NCBI GenBank assembly: GCA_035252015.1 | Contig: DATFDP010000091.1 | Location: 1-12,825, forward strand | Origin: JAICWP01 sp035252015 | GTDB taxonomy: Bacteria > Acidobacteriota > Terriglobia > Terriglobales > Acidobacteriaceae | Direction: 5' to 3' | DNA length: 12,825 bases | Shown here: one piece after another, positions 6,319 through 12,825 of the stretch | Numbering within the stretch: position 1 is the first letter of the stretch | Layout: every line of letters begins with the position of its first letter | Translations under genes and position numbers: made by a program | Notes under the pieces: model-generated | The model's input: only the letters and a program-made list of their open reading frames with translations | Told to the model about the DNA's origin: nothing | The model's database searches: none

Positions 6319-7412
6319 GAGGCCACCTCCATCGAGCTGCGAGAGTTGCGGGAGGTTGCCGCTTCCTCCAGCCAGGCGATCAACTGGCGCGCGCGGCGCT
6401 CGCCGCTGTGTTCCTCGAGGGTGCGCTGTCGTGCCCGCGTGGCCATGCCGGCAAGTTCAGCGTTATCCCGGCTCAGGGCGGCGAGTACATCGGTTGCATT
6501 TCCTACTACTGCGATTTCCTCCGGACCAAAAAATTCGTTCAAGCCCTCCCACCAGTCAGAGACAATGGGGGTGCAGCAGGCGGCCGCCTCAAAGAAACGC
6601 CCTGAAGGACAATAGCCAGCGCGCGCCATGCCATCGCGGGTAATGTTCAGAGTAGCCCGCGAGGAGGAATAAAGCGCCGGGTGATCGGCCTGCGCAACAT
6701 GGTCGAAACGCGCCACATTGGGCGGCCAACTCCAGTCGGAGGGATAAAGCGAACCGGCGAGCAGGAAGCGTTCTTGCGGCAACTGCCGCGCCGGTTCCAG
6801 AAACAACCGCTCCAGTTTGTGCTGGCGGTCGGGGGAATGGGTTCCCATGTAGCTCAACCGGCACTGATATTGCGGCCGCGGCTGCACCCGCGCGTACACC
6901 TCCGGGTCCACGCATCCATAGAGCGGCCGCGCGCGCCTGGCGCCCCAGGCACTTTCCAGTTCGCGCAAAATGTCGCCGCCAGTGAAAGAAAGATAGAGGT
7001 CGTAGGCGGGAATTTGCTCGGCGGCAAGGTACTCCACCTCTCGACTTTCAAGATTTTCCAGCGTGACCGGTGTATCCAGATCGTAGAAAACATGCAGCGG
7101 ACCTGGCAGGCTCAGCATTTCCTCCCCAATGCGGGCTCCCTCGGGACAATAACTTCCTATAACGACACCATCGGAGTCGGCAGCGTCGCAGAGGGCGCGG
7201 GCGCGCACCGCCTGCCATTCCGGGTACAGCACCAGGTCGCAGTAGTCACAGGAGGTGAAATCACGCCGCCAGTAGTAGTACTCCACATCCTTTTCGTAGA
7301 AAACGCAGCGGTGCCCCAGACGATGCAGGCCGCGCAGCAACGCGCGGTAGGGCGTAGCGTGTCCATTACCCCAGGAGGATGAGAGCGTGAGGCCAAAAAT
7401 AGTAAGCTTCAC
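6315..7412 (-). CDS. CgeB-type glycosyltransferase (GT-B fold)
   Basis: This 365-residue cytoplasmic glycosyltransferase begins with a GT-B N-terminal domain (MKLTIFGLTLSSSWGNGHAT, then LHRLGHRCVFYEKD). It continues with PLYGCVDPEVY and the CgeB-like donor half: LSYMGTH, LLAGSLYP, ATLNITRDGMARAGYCPSGR and FEAAACCTPIVSDWWEGLNEFF. These segments recur in CgeB/YkvP-like proteins of polysaccharide clusters. The start is GTG 7412, because the GTG just upstream (in GGTGAAACGG) is out of frame. No strong ribosome-binding site is seen. The stop overlaps the nucleotidyltransferase start by 4 nt, forming a two-gene operon. Confidence 0.85.
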   Translation of the reverse strand: MKLTIFGLTLSSSWGNGHATPYRALLRGLHRLGHRCVFYEKDVEYYYWRRDFTSCDYCDLVLYPEWQAVRARALCDAADSDGVVIGSYCPEGARIGEEMLSLPGPLHVFYDLDTPVTLENLESREVEYLAAEQIPAYDLYLSFTGGDILRELESAWGARRARPLYGCVDPEVYARVQPRPQYQCRLSYMGTHSPDRQHKLERLFLEPARQLPQERFLLAGSLYPSDWSWPPNVARFDHVAQADHPALYSSSRATLNITRDGMARAGYCPSGRFFEAAACCTPIVSDWWEGLNEFFGPEEIAVVGNATDVLAALSRDNAELAGMATRARQRTLEEHSGERRARQLIAWLEEAATSRNSRSSMEVAS

Positions 7413-7462
7413 CGTTTCACCAGCAGACCGAAATACCGCTTAACTGAGATGTGAGCAGGATG

Positions 7463-7486
7463 CGCCCTGTTGCCGGCAGCAGGGCG
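7463..7486. other. Strong 10-bp hairpin between divergent genes
   Basis: CGCCCTG/CAGGGCG, extended inward by one G-T pair and two more pairs, closes a CCGG tetraloop. It lies 51 nt upstream of the GTG start of the glycosyltransferase, probably in its 5' leader, with no T-run on either side. It may be a structured leader or an operator. The rest of the roughly 212-base gap holds only the repeat listed separately. Confidence 0.4.
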
Positions 7487-7599
7487 GGCTCGCGAAACCG
7501 CGGGAACAACGAGTAATGTTTCCTCGGAAATCGTGAAAGCATCAAAAGGAGTGTCAATAGAGACGTTGCCGTAACCTCTGTTTGCTGCGACTAGAAGAC

Positions 7600-7618
7600 A
7601 GACGCAATAAATGCGTCT
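7600..7618. repeat. Palindromic repeat, copy 1 (AGACGCA / TGCGTCT)
   Basis: A perfect 7-bp inverted repeat with a 5-nt AT loop, followed by CTACC. It resembles copy 2 at 7957-7976 in both arm sequence and right flank (TRCGTCTYTACC). The two copies bracket the small nitroreductase-family gene. Confidence 0.5.
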
Positions 7619-7630
7619 CTACCTGTGGCC

Positions 7631-7957
7631 ATGCCCAACAACGCAGAACCAACGTACCTCTACCTGACCACCATCGGCCGGCGGAGCGGCCTACCGCGCG
7701 AAATTGAGATCTGGTTCACGCGCACAAACGGGTGTTACTACGTAATCGCTGAATACCCCACCAGCCAATGGGTGCAGAACGTCACGGCCAATGCTGAAGT
7801 CAGAGTGCGGCTGGGCGAAAATCGGTTTGCTGCCACGGCCCGCGTCGTCAATCCAGATGCTGAGCCCGAATTGCACGGTGCTGTGCAGCAGCTATCCAAG
7901 GAGAAATATGGCTGGGGCAATGGCATGGTGGTGGAACTCAAACCCGAAACAGTGTGA
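7631..7957 (+). CDS. Small deazaflavin-dependent nitroreductase-family (DUF385-like) protein
   Basis: This 108-residue split-barrel protein resembles the F420H2-dependent quinone/nitro-reductase group. It has the RRSGLPREIEIWF strand (a common substitute for GRRSGRxRxxPL), a YYVIAEYP strand, the WVQNVTANAEVRVRLGENRFAATARVV core (about 47-73) and an acidic/aromatic tail. It is shorter than typical members (about 130-150), mainly at the N-terminus. Cofactor use (F420, FMN or haem) cannot be decided. Starts at GTG 7625 or ATG 7631 are possible; ATG is chosen, though neither has a ribosome-binding site. The frame closes with TAG at 7592-7594. It is a lone plus-strand gene set between two related palindromes. 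Confidence 0.72.
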   Translation: MPNNAEPTYLYLTTIGRRSGLPREIEIWFTRTNGCYYVIAEYPTSQWVQNVTANAEVRVRLGENRFAATARVVNPDAEPELHGAVQQLSKEKYGWGNGMVVELKPETV

Positions 7958-7976
7958 GACGTAAGAAGTTACGTCT
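7957..7976. repeat. Palindromic repeat, copy 2 (AGACGTAA / TTACGTCT), possible terminator
   Basis: A perfect 8-bp stem with a GAAG loop begins on the last base of the TGA of the nitroreductase-family gene and is followed by TTTACC. It lies between convergent genes (stops at 7957 and 7987) and could serve as a weak terminator. Its sequence matches copy 1 at 7600-7618. Confidence 0.5.
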
Positions 7977-7986
7977 TTACCGCAGC

Positions 7987-9348
7987 TCAGTGCATGTGAT
8001 TAATGGGGCGGATTCGCACGAAGATTAGAATCCCAACCGGGTGCGCGCCATATACAGGATTCAAAAACTCCGGCTTGCCATAAAAGGTCACCTGACCTCC
8101 AACCGCTGTCGAGATGTGCCGCACCCAGGAAAATTCGCGATCGTAGCCTGCAGTGTAAGCTTGAACGCGGCCCAGGAACCGCTCCACGTCATTCGACGGC
8201 TCGGGAAGCCTACCCAGGAGCAGATCGCTGGTGCGGTCCACGTTCTCCACCCTCCCCCAGATGTTGTTCCGCTCACGGAACTGCACGGTTGATTCCGCCA
8301 GATATCCGTTGAACACCCCATTCCCGTCCAGGTCGCTGTTGCGGCCCCAGAGCACAGTCGCAGCCCAGTTGCCGCCTGCCATCGGGCGGTTATACATGAC
8401 CGAGGCTGTCATGCGCCGCACATCCTCGCCGGGGTGGATTGCTTCCGGGCTGGTGAGGTGCGCGAGCGAATACTGCATGCTCCAGTTCTGCGTTGGACTG
8501 ACAGTCACCCGTGTAGACCAGGAATCAATTTTGCCGGCATCCATATCCCATCGGTCCTCATCGGGTTCGCGGCCATGAAAACCCGACGCTTCGAAACGCA
8601 CCACGCGGTAAGTCGCGCCCACAGTGACCACATCGTCTGCAATGTGTGTGGAATCTTCCAGGTGATGTCCCAAAGGAGCAACCGGATTCTCTGCCGCGGA
8701 AGCCCGGTGCGGATAGGCAGCCGGTCCCATAGCGGGATCGCCCACTGGCGCGCCATAGAACGAAAGCAGCGCGTGCTCGCTGAGCTTGAGATCGTAAAAT
8801 GCCGACAGTTCCATAAACAGATCGTGAGGGTGCTGGCCGTCCACAATGGGCCGGCCAAACGCGGTTTCCCCTTGCTGGAAGAGCTCCGGGTAGCGTCGGT
8901 CGCTGACGGTCGCGGGTTCGAGGCTGATCATGGTGCGCAACGTCAACTGGCCGCGACCGAGGTCCCGCTGCAGCATGGGCATGAACCAGTTGGTGGAGAA
9001 GAACTTGTCCGCGCCGCGCGGGCCGCTCTGCTGCAGGTCGTTGACAAAGGCTTCGCCATGAAACATCACGCGCCATTTTCCCACTGTGGTCATCAGCATA
9101 GGGAAAGTCGTAGAGGCGGGTTCCAGGCTGGTGCCCGAATCGGTGTGCAGGAGAATGGTGGCGATCAGCGGGCCTTTGCCGTTTTTGGCGTGGGTCATGT
9201 TTGACATCGAGCAATGCTGCCGATGCTGCTCAGTGACTTGCTGCATACCGGGCATTTGCTGGCCGGCGCACACTGGTAAGGGCGCGCCCCAACCGGCTTG
9301 AGCCAGTACGCAAATTGACAGAAGAAAATGGAGCCAGCATGCTCGCAA
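7987..9348 (-). CDS. Putative outer-membrane protein with His/Met/Cys-rich N-terminus
   Basis: This protein of about 453 residues has a signal peptide (about 1-22, ending AGWGA). A short metal-ligand-rich segment follows (Cys27, Met32, Met35, His42, His45, Cys46, Met48, Met51, His53), reminiscent of copper-handling proteins. The long remainder is rich in amphipathic, aromatic strand-like segments and ends IRPINHMH, consistent with an outer-membrane beta-barrel. No named family is recognised with certainty. Start TTG 9348 is chosen because GGGAGG (9354-9359 on the plus strand, read on minus) lies 5 nt upstream. The frame is also open to GTG 9372, which lacks a ribosome-binding site. It lies 72 nt downstream of a small Cys-pair gene, echoing the 2738-1476 gene pair. 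Copper or another soft metal is an inference. Confidence 0.62.
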   Translation of the reverse strand: MRACWLHFLLSICVLAQAGWGAPLPVCAGQQMPGMQQVTEQHRQHCSMSNMTHAKNGKGPLIATILLHTDSGTSLEPASTTFPMLMTTVGKWRVMFHGEAFVNDLQQSGPRGADKFFSTNWFMPMLQRDLGRGQLTLRTMISLEPATVSDRRYPELFQQGETAFGRPIVDGQHPHDLFMELSAFYDLKLSEHALLSFYGAPVGDPAMGPAAYPHRASAAENPVAPLGHHLEDSTHIADDVVTVGATYRVVRFEASGFHGREPDEDRWDMDAGKIDSWSTRVTVSPTQNWSMQYSLAHLTSPEAIHPGEDVRRMTASVMYNRPMAGGNWAATVLWGRNSDLDGNGVFNGYLAESTVQFRERNNIWGRVENVDRTSDLLLGRLPEPSNDVERFLGRVQAYTAGYDREFSWVRHISTAVGGQVTFYGKPEFLNPVYGAHPVGILIFVRIRPINHMH

Positions 9349-9420
9349 GTACACCTCCCGCAGCGCGCTCACATCAACTCAGAGCGCCTGTTTCGTTAGG
9401 CAGCAGAAGATGAATAGAGG

Positions 9421-9738
9421 CTAGATGCGCAACTCAGAGAACAGAAGTGGTGGACTAGGTTTGAGAGCGGGTATCCCAATGGGAGAGATTTGCACGGCCT
9501 GCGCCAGAAGTGTCGAAACCGATGCTGGCGCTGGAAGAGCGAAGGAGTTTTCCAGCATCGGCCGCACCAGCGCCGGCTGATGATGGACACTTACGCAGCA
9601 GGAATGCGGGTCACGGGCGGGAACGCGCTCATGCTGGCACTGTCTGTTATGCGAGGGCGCCATTGAGAGAGCCGGGGCAAGGGGGCAATTGGCTACCACC
9701 AGAAGATCCATGGCTAACAGCAGCCACAGTGCTTTCAT
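9421..9738 (-). CDS. Small exported protein with Cys-Cys pair, paralogue-like to the gene at 2388
   Basis: This 105-residue hypothetical protein has a signal peptide (about 1-24), Cys34, a Cys-Cys pair (47-48) next to HH (52-53), and a Pro-rich tail ending SELRI. The order of elements and the ...CC...P...SPP...LRI ending parallel the 116-residue protein at 2388-2738. Like that protein, it lies just upstream of a putative outer-membrane barrel. ATG 9738 gives the best signal peptide; ATG 9753 and TTG 9783 are also open. The ribosome-binding site is weak (GGA 7 nt upstream). The stop is TAG. The preceding M24 gene ends 67 nt upstream, so cotranscription is possible. The function is unknown. Confidence 0.55.
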   Translation of the reverse strand: MKALWLLLAMDLLVVANCPLAPALSMAPSHNRQCQHERVPARDPHSCCVSVHHQPALVRPMLENSFALPAPASVSTLLAQAVQISPIGIPALKPSPPLLFSELRI

Positions 9739-9805
9739 GAGCGTTCCGCGCATGCTGTAATCAAGGTAGCGCGGCTCCAGCAAAAACGCCAGCGCTGCCG
9801 CCTGC

Positions 9806-11113
9806 TCAGATTTCGATAATCATCTGCTGCAGGCGCGTGGGGTATTTGTTGATGATCTCCCCGCCGGTTTTGGTAACTACGACCGTATCGGAGTGGCGGA
9901 AGCCGCCAAAATTAGGATCGTAAACTCCCGGCTCGCAACTGAAGGTCATGCCCGATTTGAGCACAGTCTTGTCGCCTTCCGCGATCCAGGGCGACTCATG
10001 TGCTTCCAGCCCGATGCCGTGTCCGCAGCGGTGGCGGATGAAGGAACTAAGACCGGCATTGCGAATCTGGTCCAGCCCCAGTTTGTCCACGTCCTGCGCG
10101 ACGGCGCCTTCCTTCATGGCTGAGGCGGCGGCATCGTGCGCGGCCAGCATGGCATCGTAGAGCCGCTTGGCGTAGTCGCTGGGCTTGCCCACGCAGAAGG
10201 AGCGCTCGCATTCCACGTTGTAGCCGCCCACTTGCGCCCCGAAGCTGAGGATGAGCGGGTCGCCACGCTTGAGCACGTCCTTGCTGGGCACGGCGTGCGG
10301 GAATGCAGAACGACGGCCGAACGGCACCAGACCGCCGAAAGGCGCATCAATGCCCACGCCTACCACGTCGTGCAGCTCGCGCGACATTTTGTCGGCTACT
10401 GCATCGGCGCTGGCCTTCAGGATCTGGTCTTCGGTTACCGCTCCATGGTGCGCGACAAAGTCGCGTCCAGCCTGCACCGTGAAGTCGGCAAAGGTCATGG
10501 CCCGCCGCATGATGCGCAGCTCATCGTCATCTTTCACCCAGCGCAGGTGCTCCACAATGTCGTCGGCGGTCACGAAACTGGCGTTGGGCGCGCCCTGGCA
10601 CAGCTGGTTAAGCCGGCCCTGTGTCGGCTCTTCAATCCCAATGCGCGCGCGGTCGAAACCGCGGCGCGCGACGCGCTCTGCTATCCAGCGTACGCGGTTC
10701 ACCGGCCCGGGAAAGTCGAAGTACGATTCGTAATCCTTCACCCACCACAGCTTGACCTGGTCCGCTTCCAGTTCCGGGATAAACAGCGCCGGGTCGCCGG
10801 TTTTGGGGATGAAGGCAGCCAGCGGGCGCTCGGTAGAGAGATGAAAGTACCCCGTGGTGTAGATGACGTTGATAGCATGCATGAGCAGCAGGGCGTCAAG
10901 CCCGCGCTTGTCCAATTCCGCCTGCACTTGCGCAATTTTGCGGCGGTACCAGTCCGGCTCAAGGCGATCGTGTTGCGGCGGCGGCACTGCGGCGGAAACT
11001 CTGAGCGCGTGCGTGCGTCCGAACAAGCGGGAACTGGCCGTCATCAGCACGGATCCCGCCACAGTGCGCAGAAAATCGCGCCTCACCCAACCGCCGCGGT
11101 TATCGTCTACCAT
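9806..11113 (-). CDS. Tat-exported M24-fold protein (Xaa-Pro aminopeptidase/creatinase-like) with altered metal site
   Basis: This 435-residue protein has a Tat signal (RRDFLRTVAG, residues 11-20), an N-terminal creatinase-type domain (about 54-190) and a C-terminal pita-bread M24 domain (about 200-430). Family landmarks are present: SAFPHAVPSKDVLKRGDPL, HRCGHGIGLEAHESP and CEPGVY. Of the five classical metal ligands, His365 and Glu394 are kept. The first Asp is Ser290, the second is Glu301, and the last Glu (GVRIED position) is Ser408. A standard dinuclear aminopeptidase is therefore doubtful; a creatinase-like metal-free hydrolase or a non-catalytic role is possible. ATG 11113 is chosen because GGAGG lies 4 nt upstream; a TTG at 11116 is too close. 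Confidence 0.85.
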   Translation of the reverse strand: MVDDNRGGWVRRDFLRTVAGSVLMTASSRLFGRTHALRVSAAVPPPQHDRLEPDWYRRKIAQVQAELDKRGLDALLLMHAINVIYTTGYFHLSTERPLAAFIPKTGDPALFIPELEADQVKLWWVKDYESYFDFPGPVNRVRWIAERVARRGFDRARIGIEEPTQGRLNQLCQGAPNASFVTADDIVEHLRWVKDDDELRIMRRAMTFADFTVQAGRDFVAHHGAVTEDQILKASADAVADKMSRELHDVVGVGIDAPFGGLVPFGRRSAFPHAVPSKDVLKRGDPLILSFGAQVGGYNVECERSFCVGKPSDYAKRLYDAMLAAHDAAASAMKEGAVAQDVDKLGLDQIRNAGLSSFIRHRCGHGIGLEAHESPWIAEGDKTVLKSGMTFSCEPGVYDPNFGGFRHSDTVVVTKTGGEIINKYPTRLQQMIIEI

Positions 11114-11206
11114 CAAGCCTCCACACCTGGCTGAATAAAGAAGAAACCGGGATTATACCGAGGGTGGGCGGCCATTCAAATCTGGCCGGTGTACAGGGAT
11201 TGAGGT

Positions 11207-11244
11207 CAGAAGAAAACGACCCCGCGGGTATGCCCCACGAGGTC
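11207..11244 (-). terminator. Rho-independent terminator of the YSC84 gene
   Basis: On the minus strand an 11-bp stem (two G-U pairs, otherwise perfect) closes a 5-nt loop and is followed by GTTTTCTTCT. It begins 27 nt after the TAA at 11271. The arms lie at 11218-11228 and 11234-11244. Confidence 0.85.
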
Positions 11245-11270
11245 CTTTAATTTGACAGGTAGCGCGCGCC

Positions 11271-11948
11271 TTACTTGCTGGCTTTGGCTTGCATGTTGGC
11301 CTGAGTAACGGCAGCGATGAACGGCTGCGCGTCCTTGGGCACTTTGGTCTTTCCGGTCAGCACCTCGTTGGCCGGTATCAGGTGGCCGTAAACTTCGCGC
11401 ATGGCGTCTTCATCGGGTTCGATCACAGCGCCTTCCAGGTCCACGCCGGCAAACACGCCCTTGCTGCGCGAGTAAGTCAAAATCGGCGCGTTCATCTTCC
11501 AGTCCACGCCGGCGGAGGCATGGCGGCCCACCGGACCTGCCGAAGCTGAAGCCGAACCGCCAATCTGGAAGCGGTTCTTCAGCAGCTGATCCATGCCCTG
11601 CTGATTCATGATCATCATCACCAGATCAACCCCCTCAACTCCGATCTGCGCTCCCCAGCTGCCGCCGCCGATGGTGAAGAACTCGGGCGCGCTCCAGCCA
11701 TCGGGCGTGCGGCAAATGGCCAGGCCCTTGCCATGCTTGGCTCCGAACACAAATCCGCCCTTCAGCATGTGCGGTACCACGGCCACACACTTGGCTTTGT
11801 CGAACACCTCGTTGGGAATGCCTTTATCAGGCGTGGCCATGATCTGCTGCAGCACCTGGCCGGCCTTCTGCATGCGGTCGCTGGGCGTGTCGGCAAACGC
11901 CGCTCCGGCCAGCAACACAATTACTGCGAACCCTATCAATTTTTTCAT
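11271..11948 (-). CDS. Exported YSC84/DUF500 lipid-binding domain protein
   Basis: This 225-residue protein has a signal peptide (1-18, ending AFA) followed by a YSC84 (SYLF-type) domain. Landmarks are IPNEVFDKAKCVAVVPHMLK (about 44-63), a GGFVFGAKHGKGLAI strand, WSAPEFFTIGGGSWGAQIGVEGVDLVMM and the KMNAPILTYSRSKGVFAGVDLEGA block. In eukaryotes the domain binds phosphoinositides; bacterial members are periplasmic proteins of unknown job. Start ATG 11948 has a GAGGGG ribosome-binding site and the expected MKK signal start. The frame is open upstream to 12020 but adds only a basic non-signal stretch. It is a monocistronic gene with its own terminator, divergent from the gene at 12146. Confidence 0.9.
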   Translation of the reverse strand: MKKLIGFAVIVLLAGAAFADTPSDRMQKAGQVLQQIMATPDKGIPNEVFDKAKCVAVVPHMLKGGFVFGAKHGKGLAICRTPDGWSAPEFFTIGGGSWGAQIGVEGVDLVMMIMNQQGMDQLLKNRFQIGGSASASAGPVGRHASAGVDWKMNAPILTYSRSKGVFAGVDLEGAVIEPDEDAMREVYGHLIPANEVLTGKTKVPKDAQPFIAAVTQANMQAKASK

Positions 11949-12145
11949 AAATCCCCTCTTTGCCCGGCTTCTCCCCGAGCATTTCCTGCCCCGCGTTTGC
12001 TTAGAAGCAGGAGCCCGCATTTAAGTTAGCTATGCCAACTCCCCGAACTTGCGGCTCCGGCCTGCAACAGCATGGCTTTGGGCCTCTTCAGGAGGGCGCA
12101 CAACGACAGATGCATGTCCTTCATCAAAGGCACACAGGAGACGCT

Positions 12146-12544
12146 ATGCGACGCCACTTCGGTTTCATTGCCTGTGTGCTGCTGTTTGCCTTGGCTTTGT
12201 GGGGACAGCAGATCCACCAGCTGACAGTCAGCCCGGCGCTGCCTGGTGCCAGCGGCACGATGGGTATTTCTCACGACACCAGCGGCACTATTTACATCAA
12301 CATCCAGGCGAAGCACCTCGCCAGGCCTGATCAGCTGCATCCCGCCAAGACTGCTTACGTGGTGTGGGTTCAGCCCACGGGTCAGCCGCCGCAGAATCAC
12401 GGAGTGCTGCAGGTAAACGACAAGCTGGAAGCGACCTACTTCACCACTGTGCACACCAATAATTTCGACGTATTTGTGACCGCTGAGGACAACTCCCAAG
12501 TGACGCAACCGACCGGCGAGCACCTGCTCAGCGCCCACAACTGA
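12146..12544 (+). CDS. Small secreted protein resembling the RskA C-terminal domain
   Basis: This 132-residue protein has a signal peptide (about 1-20, ending LWG-QQ). The mature part matches, from memory, the pattern of the extracytoplasmic domain of anti-sigma-K (RskA-type) factors: YVVWVQPTGQPPQNHGVLQV (71-90), a strand NNFDVFVTAED (105-115), and a QPTG motif (121-124). There is no zinc-binding anti-sigma domain and no internal transmembrane helix, so it is a free-standing secreted version, or the resemblance is only structural. Start ATG 12146 follows AGGAGA with a 5-nt gap. The frame is open back to 12032, but that stretch lacks a ribosome-binding site. No sigma factor gene is adjacent. 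Confidence 0.7.
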   Translation: MRRHFGFIACVLLFALALWGQQIHQLTVSPALPGASGTMGISHDTSGTIYINIQAKHLARPDQLHPAKTAYVVWVQPTGQPPQNHGVLQVNDKLEATYFTTVHTNNFDVFVTAEDNSQVTQPTGEHLLSAHN

Positions 12545-12686
12545 CGCGTCTCAGCTCTGGGGTGGAATTAGCCGGGCGGAAAAACCCATGGTTTGCAACT
12601 GCCATCCCATTGGGGAGGAAAACTCAACAACTCAGAACCCGGCAGCCTGAAAGAATAATAAGCCGCTGGGGGAAGGAATTCAGCAT

Positions 12687-12825
12687 ATGCGTTTACTGCT
12701 AATCCCAGCCGCTCTGCTCGTAAGCGCCAGCCTGGCAGTAGCTCAGGCAGGCACAGGAACCGCCGGCTCTGCCGGTCAGACCGGTAGCACGGGAACGGCA
12801 ACTGCTCCCACAGCCACGGCTCCAG
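12687..12825 (+). CDS. Secreted low-complexity protein, 3' truncated
   Basis: The first 46 codons of a gene run off the window. Residues 1-20 form a signal peptide (MRLLLIPAALLVSASLAVAQ). The visible mature region is almost entirely Gly, Thr, Ala, Ser and Pro (GTGTAG, GSTGTATAPT type), as in linkers at the start of secreted or surface proteins. Start ATG 12687 has GGAAGGA 9 nt upstream. The family cannot be told. Confidence 0.65.
   Translation, partial: MRLLLIPAALLVSASLAVAQAGTGTAGSAGQTGSTGTATAPTATAP

Noticed and set aside
5542..6615. Plus-strand open frame of 357 codons across the nucleotidyltransferase and glycosyltransferase genes.
   Set aside because: It spans two recognisable minus-strand genes and their ATGA overlap; the translation shows no domain.
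10136..11134. Plus-strand open frame of 332 codons opposite the M24 gene.
   Set aside because: It is the antisense of a gene with a clear Tat signal and M24 motifs, with no signal of its own.

Overview
The window looks like part of a chromosome from a moderately GC-rich Gram-negative bacterium, most likely an acidobacterium. I infer this from the kinds of genes present (secreted GH42 enzyme, CgeB-type glycosyltransferase, YSC84 protein, small secreted Cys-rich proteins, outer-membrane barrels); no marker gene in the window proves it. No phage, transposase, rRNA or CRISPR signal was found.

Layout. A 5'-truncated short-chain dehydrogenase (1-522, +) converges on a four-gene minus-strand cluster (2738 down to 529). 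In transcription order it encodes a small exported Cys-rich protein, a putative outer-membrane barrel, a MerP-like periplasmic metal-binding protein and a MerT-like membrane transporter. Upstream of it on the same strand are an exported GH42 beta-galactosidase (2815-4878) and a class II tRNA-Leu(CAG) with a good promoter. A tiny HisKA-like ORF (5305-5541, +) converges on a translationally coupled pair (7412 to 5557, -): a CgeB-type glycosyltransferase and a sugar nucleotidyltransferase. A small deazaflavin-type nitroreductase-family gene (+) sits between two similar palindromes. Next, on the minus strand, come a His/Met-rich putative outer-membrane protein, a second small Cys-rich exported protein and a Tat-exported M24-fold protein with an altered metal site. 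A YSC84-domain exported protein with a strong terminator follows. The right edge has a small secreted protein resembling an RskA C-terminal domain, and the start of another secreted protein.

Main discovery. The MerP-like gene cannot be read as one conventional ORF. Starting at the ATG at 1466, with an ideal ribosome-binding site, it encodes a signal peptide and the start of a heavy-metal-associated (HMA) domain. It then meets an in-frame TGA (1365-1367) exactly where the first Cys of the GMxCxxC metal-binding motif should be, and continues in the same frame for 135 more codons. A compact hairpin begins 12 nt after the TGA, with its apical loop 17 nt after it and a G in the second loop position, which fits the bacterial SECIS pattern. 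The best reading is a selenoprotein with a UxxC metal site, coupled by an ATGA overlap to a MerT-like transporter. Selenolate binds mercury and other soft metals very strongly, so a selenium-dependent metal capture and transport system is the leading hypothesis. Its C-terminal extension resembles a small OB-type beta domain.

A second theme is a repeated module: a small exported Cys-pair protein directly upstream of a putative outer-membrane barrel. It occurs once in the MerP/MerT cluster and once at 9738-7987.
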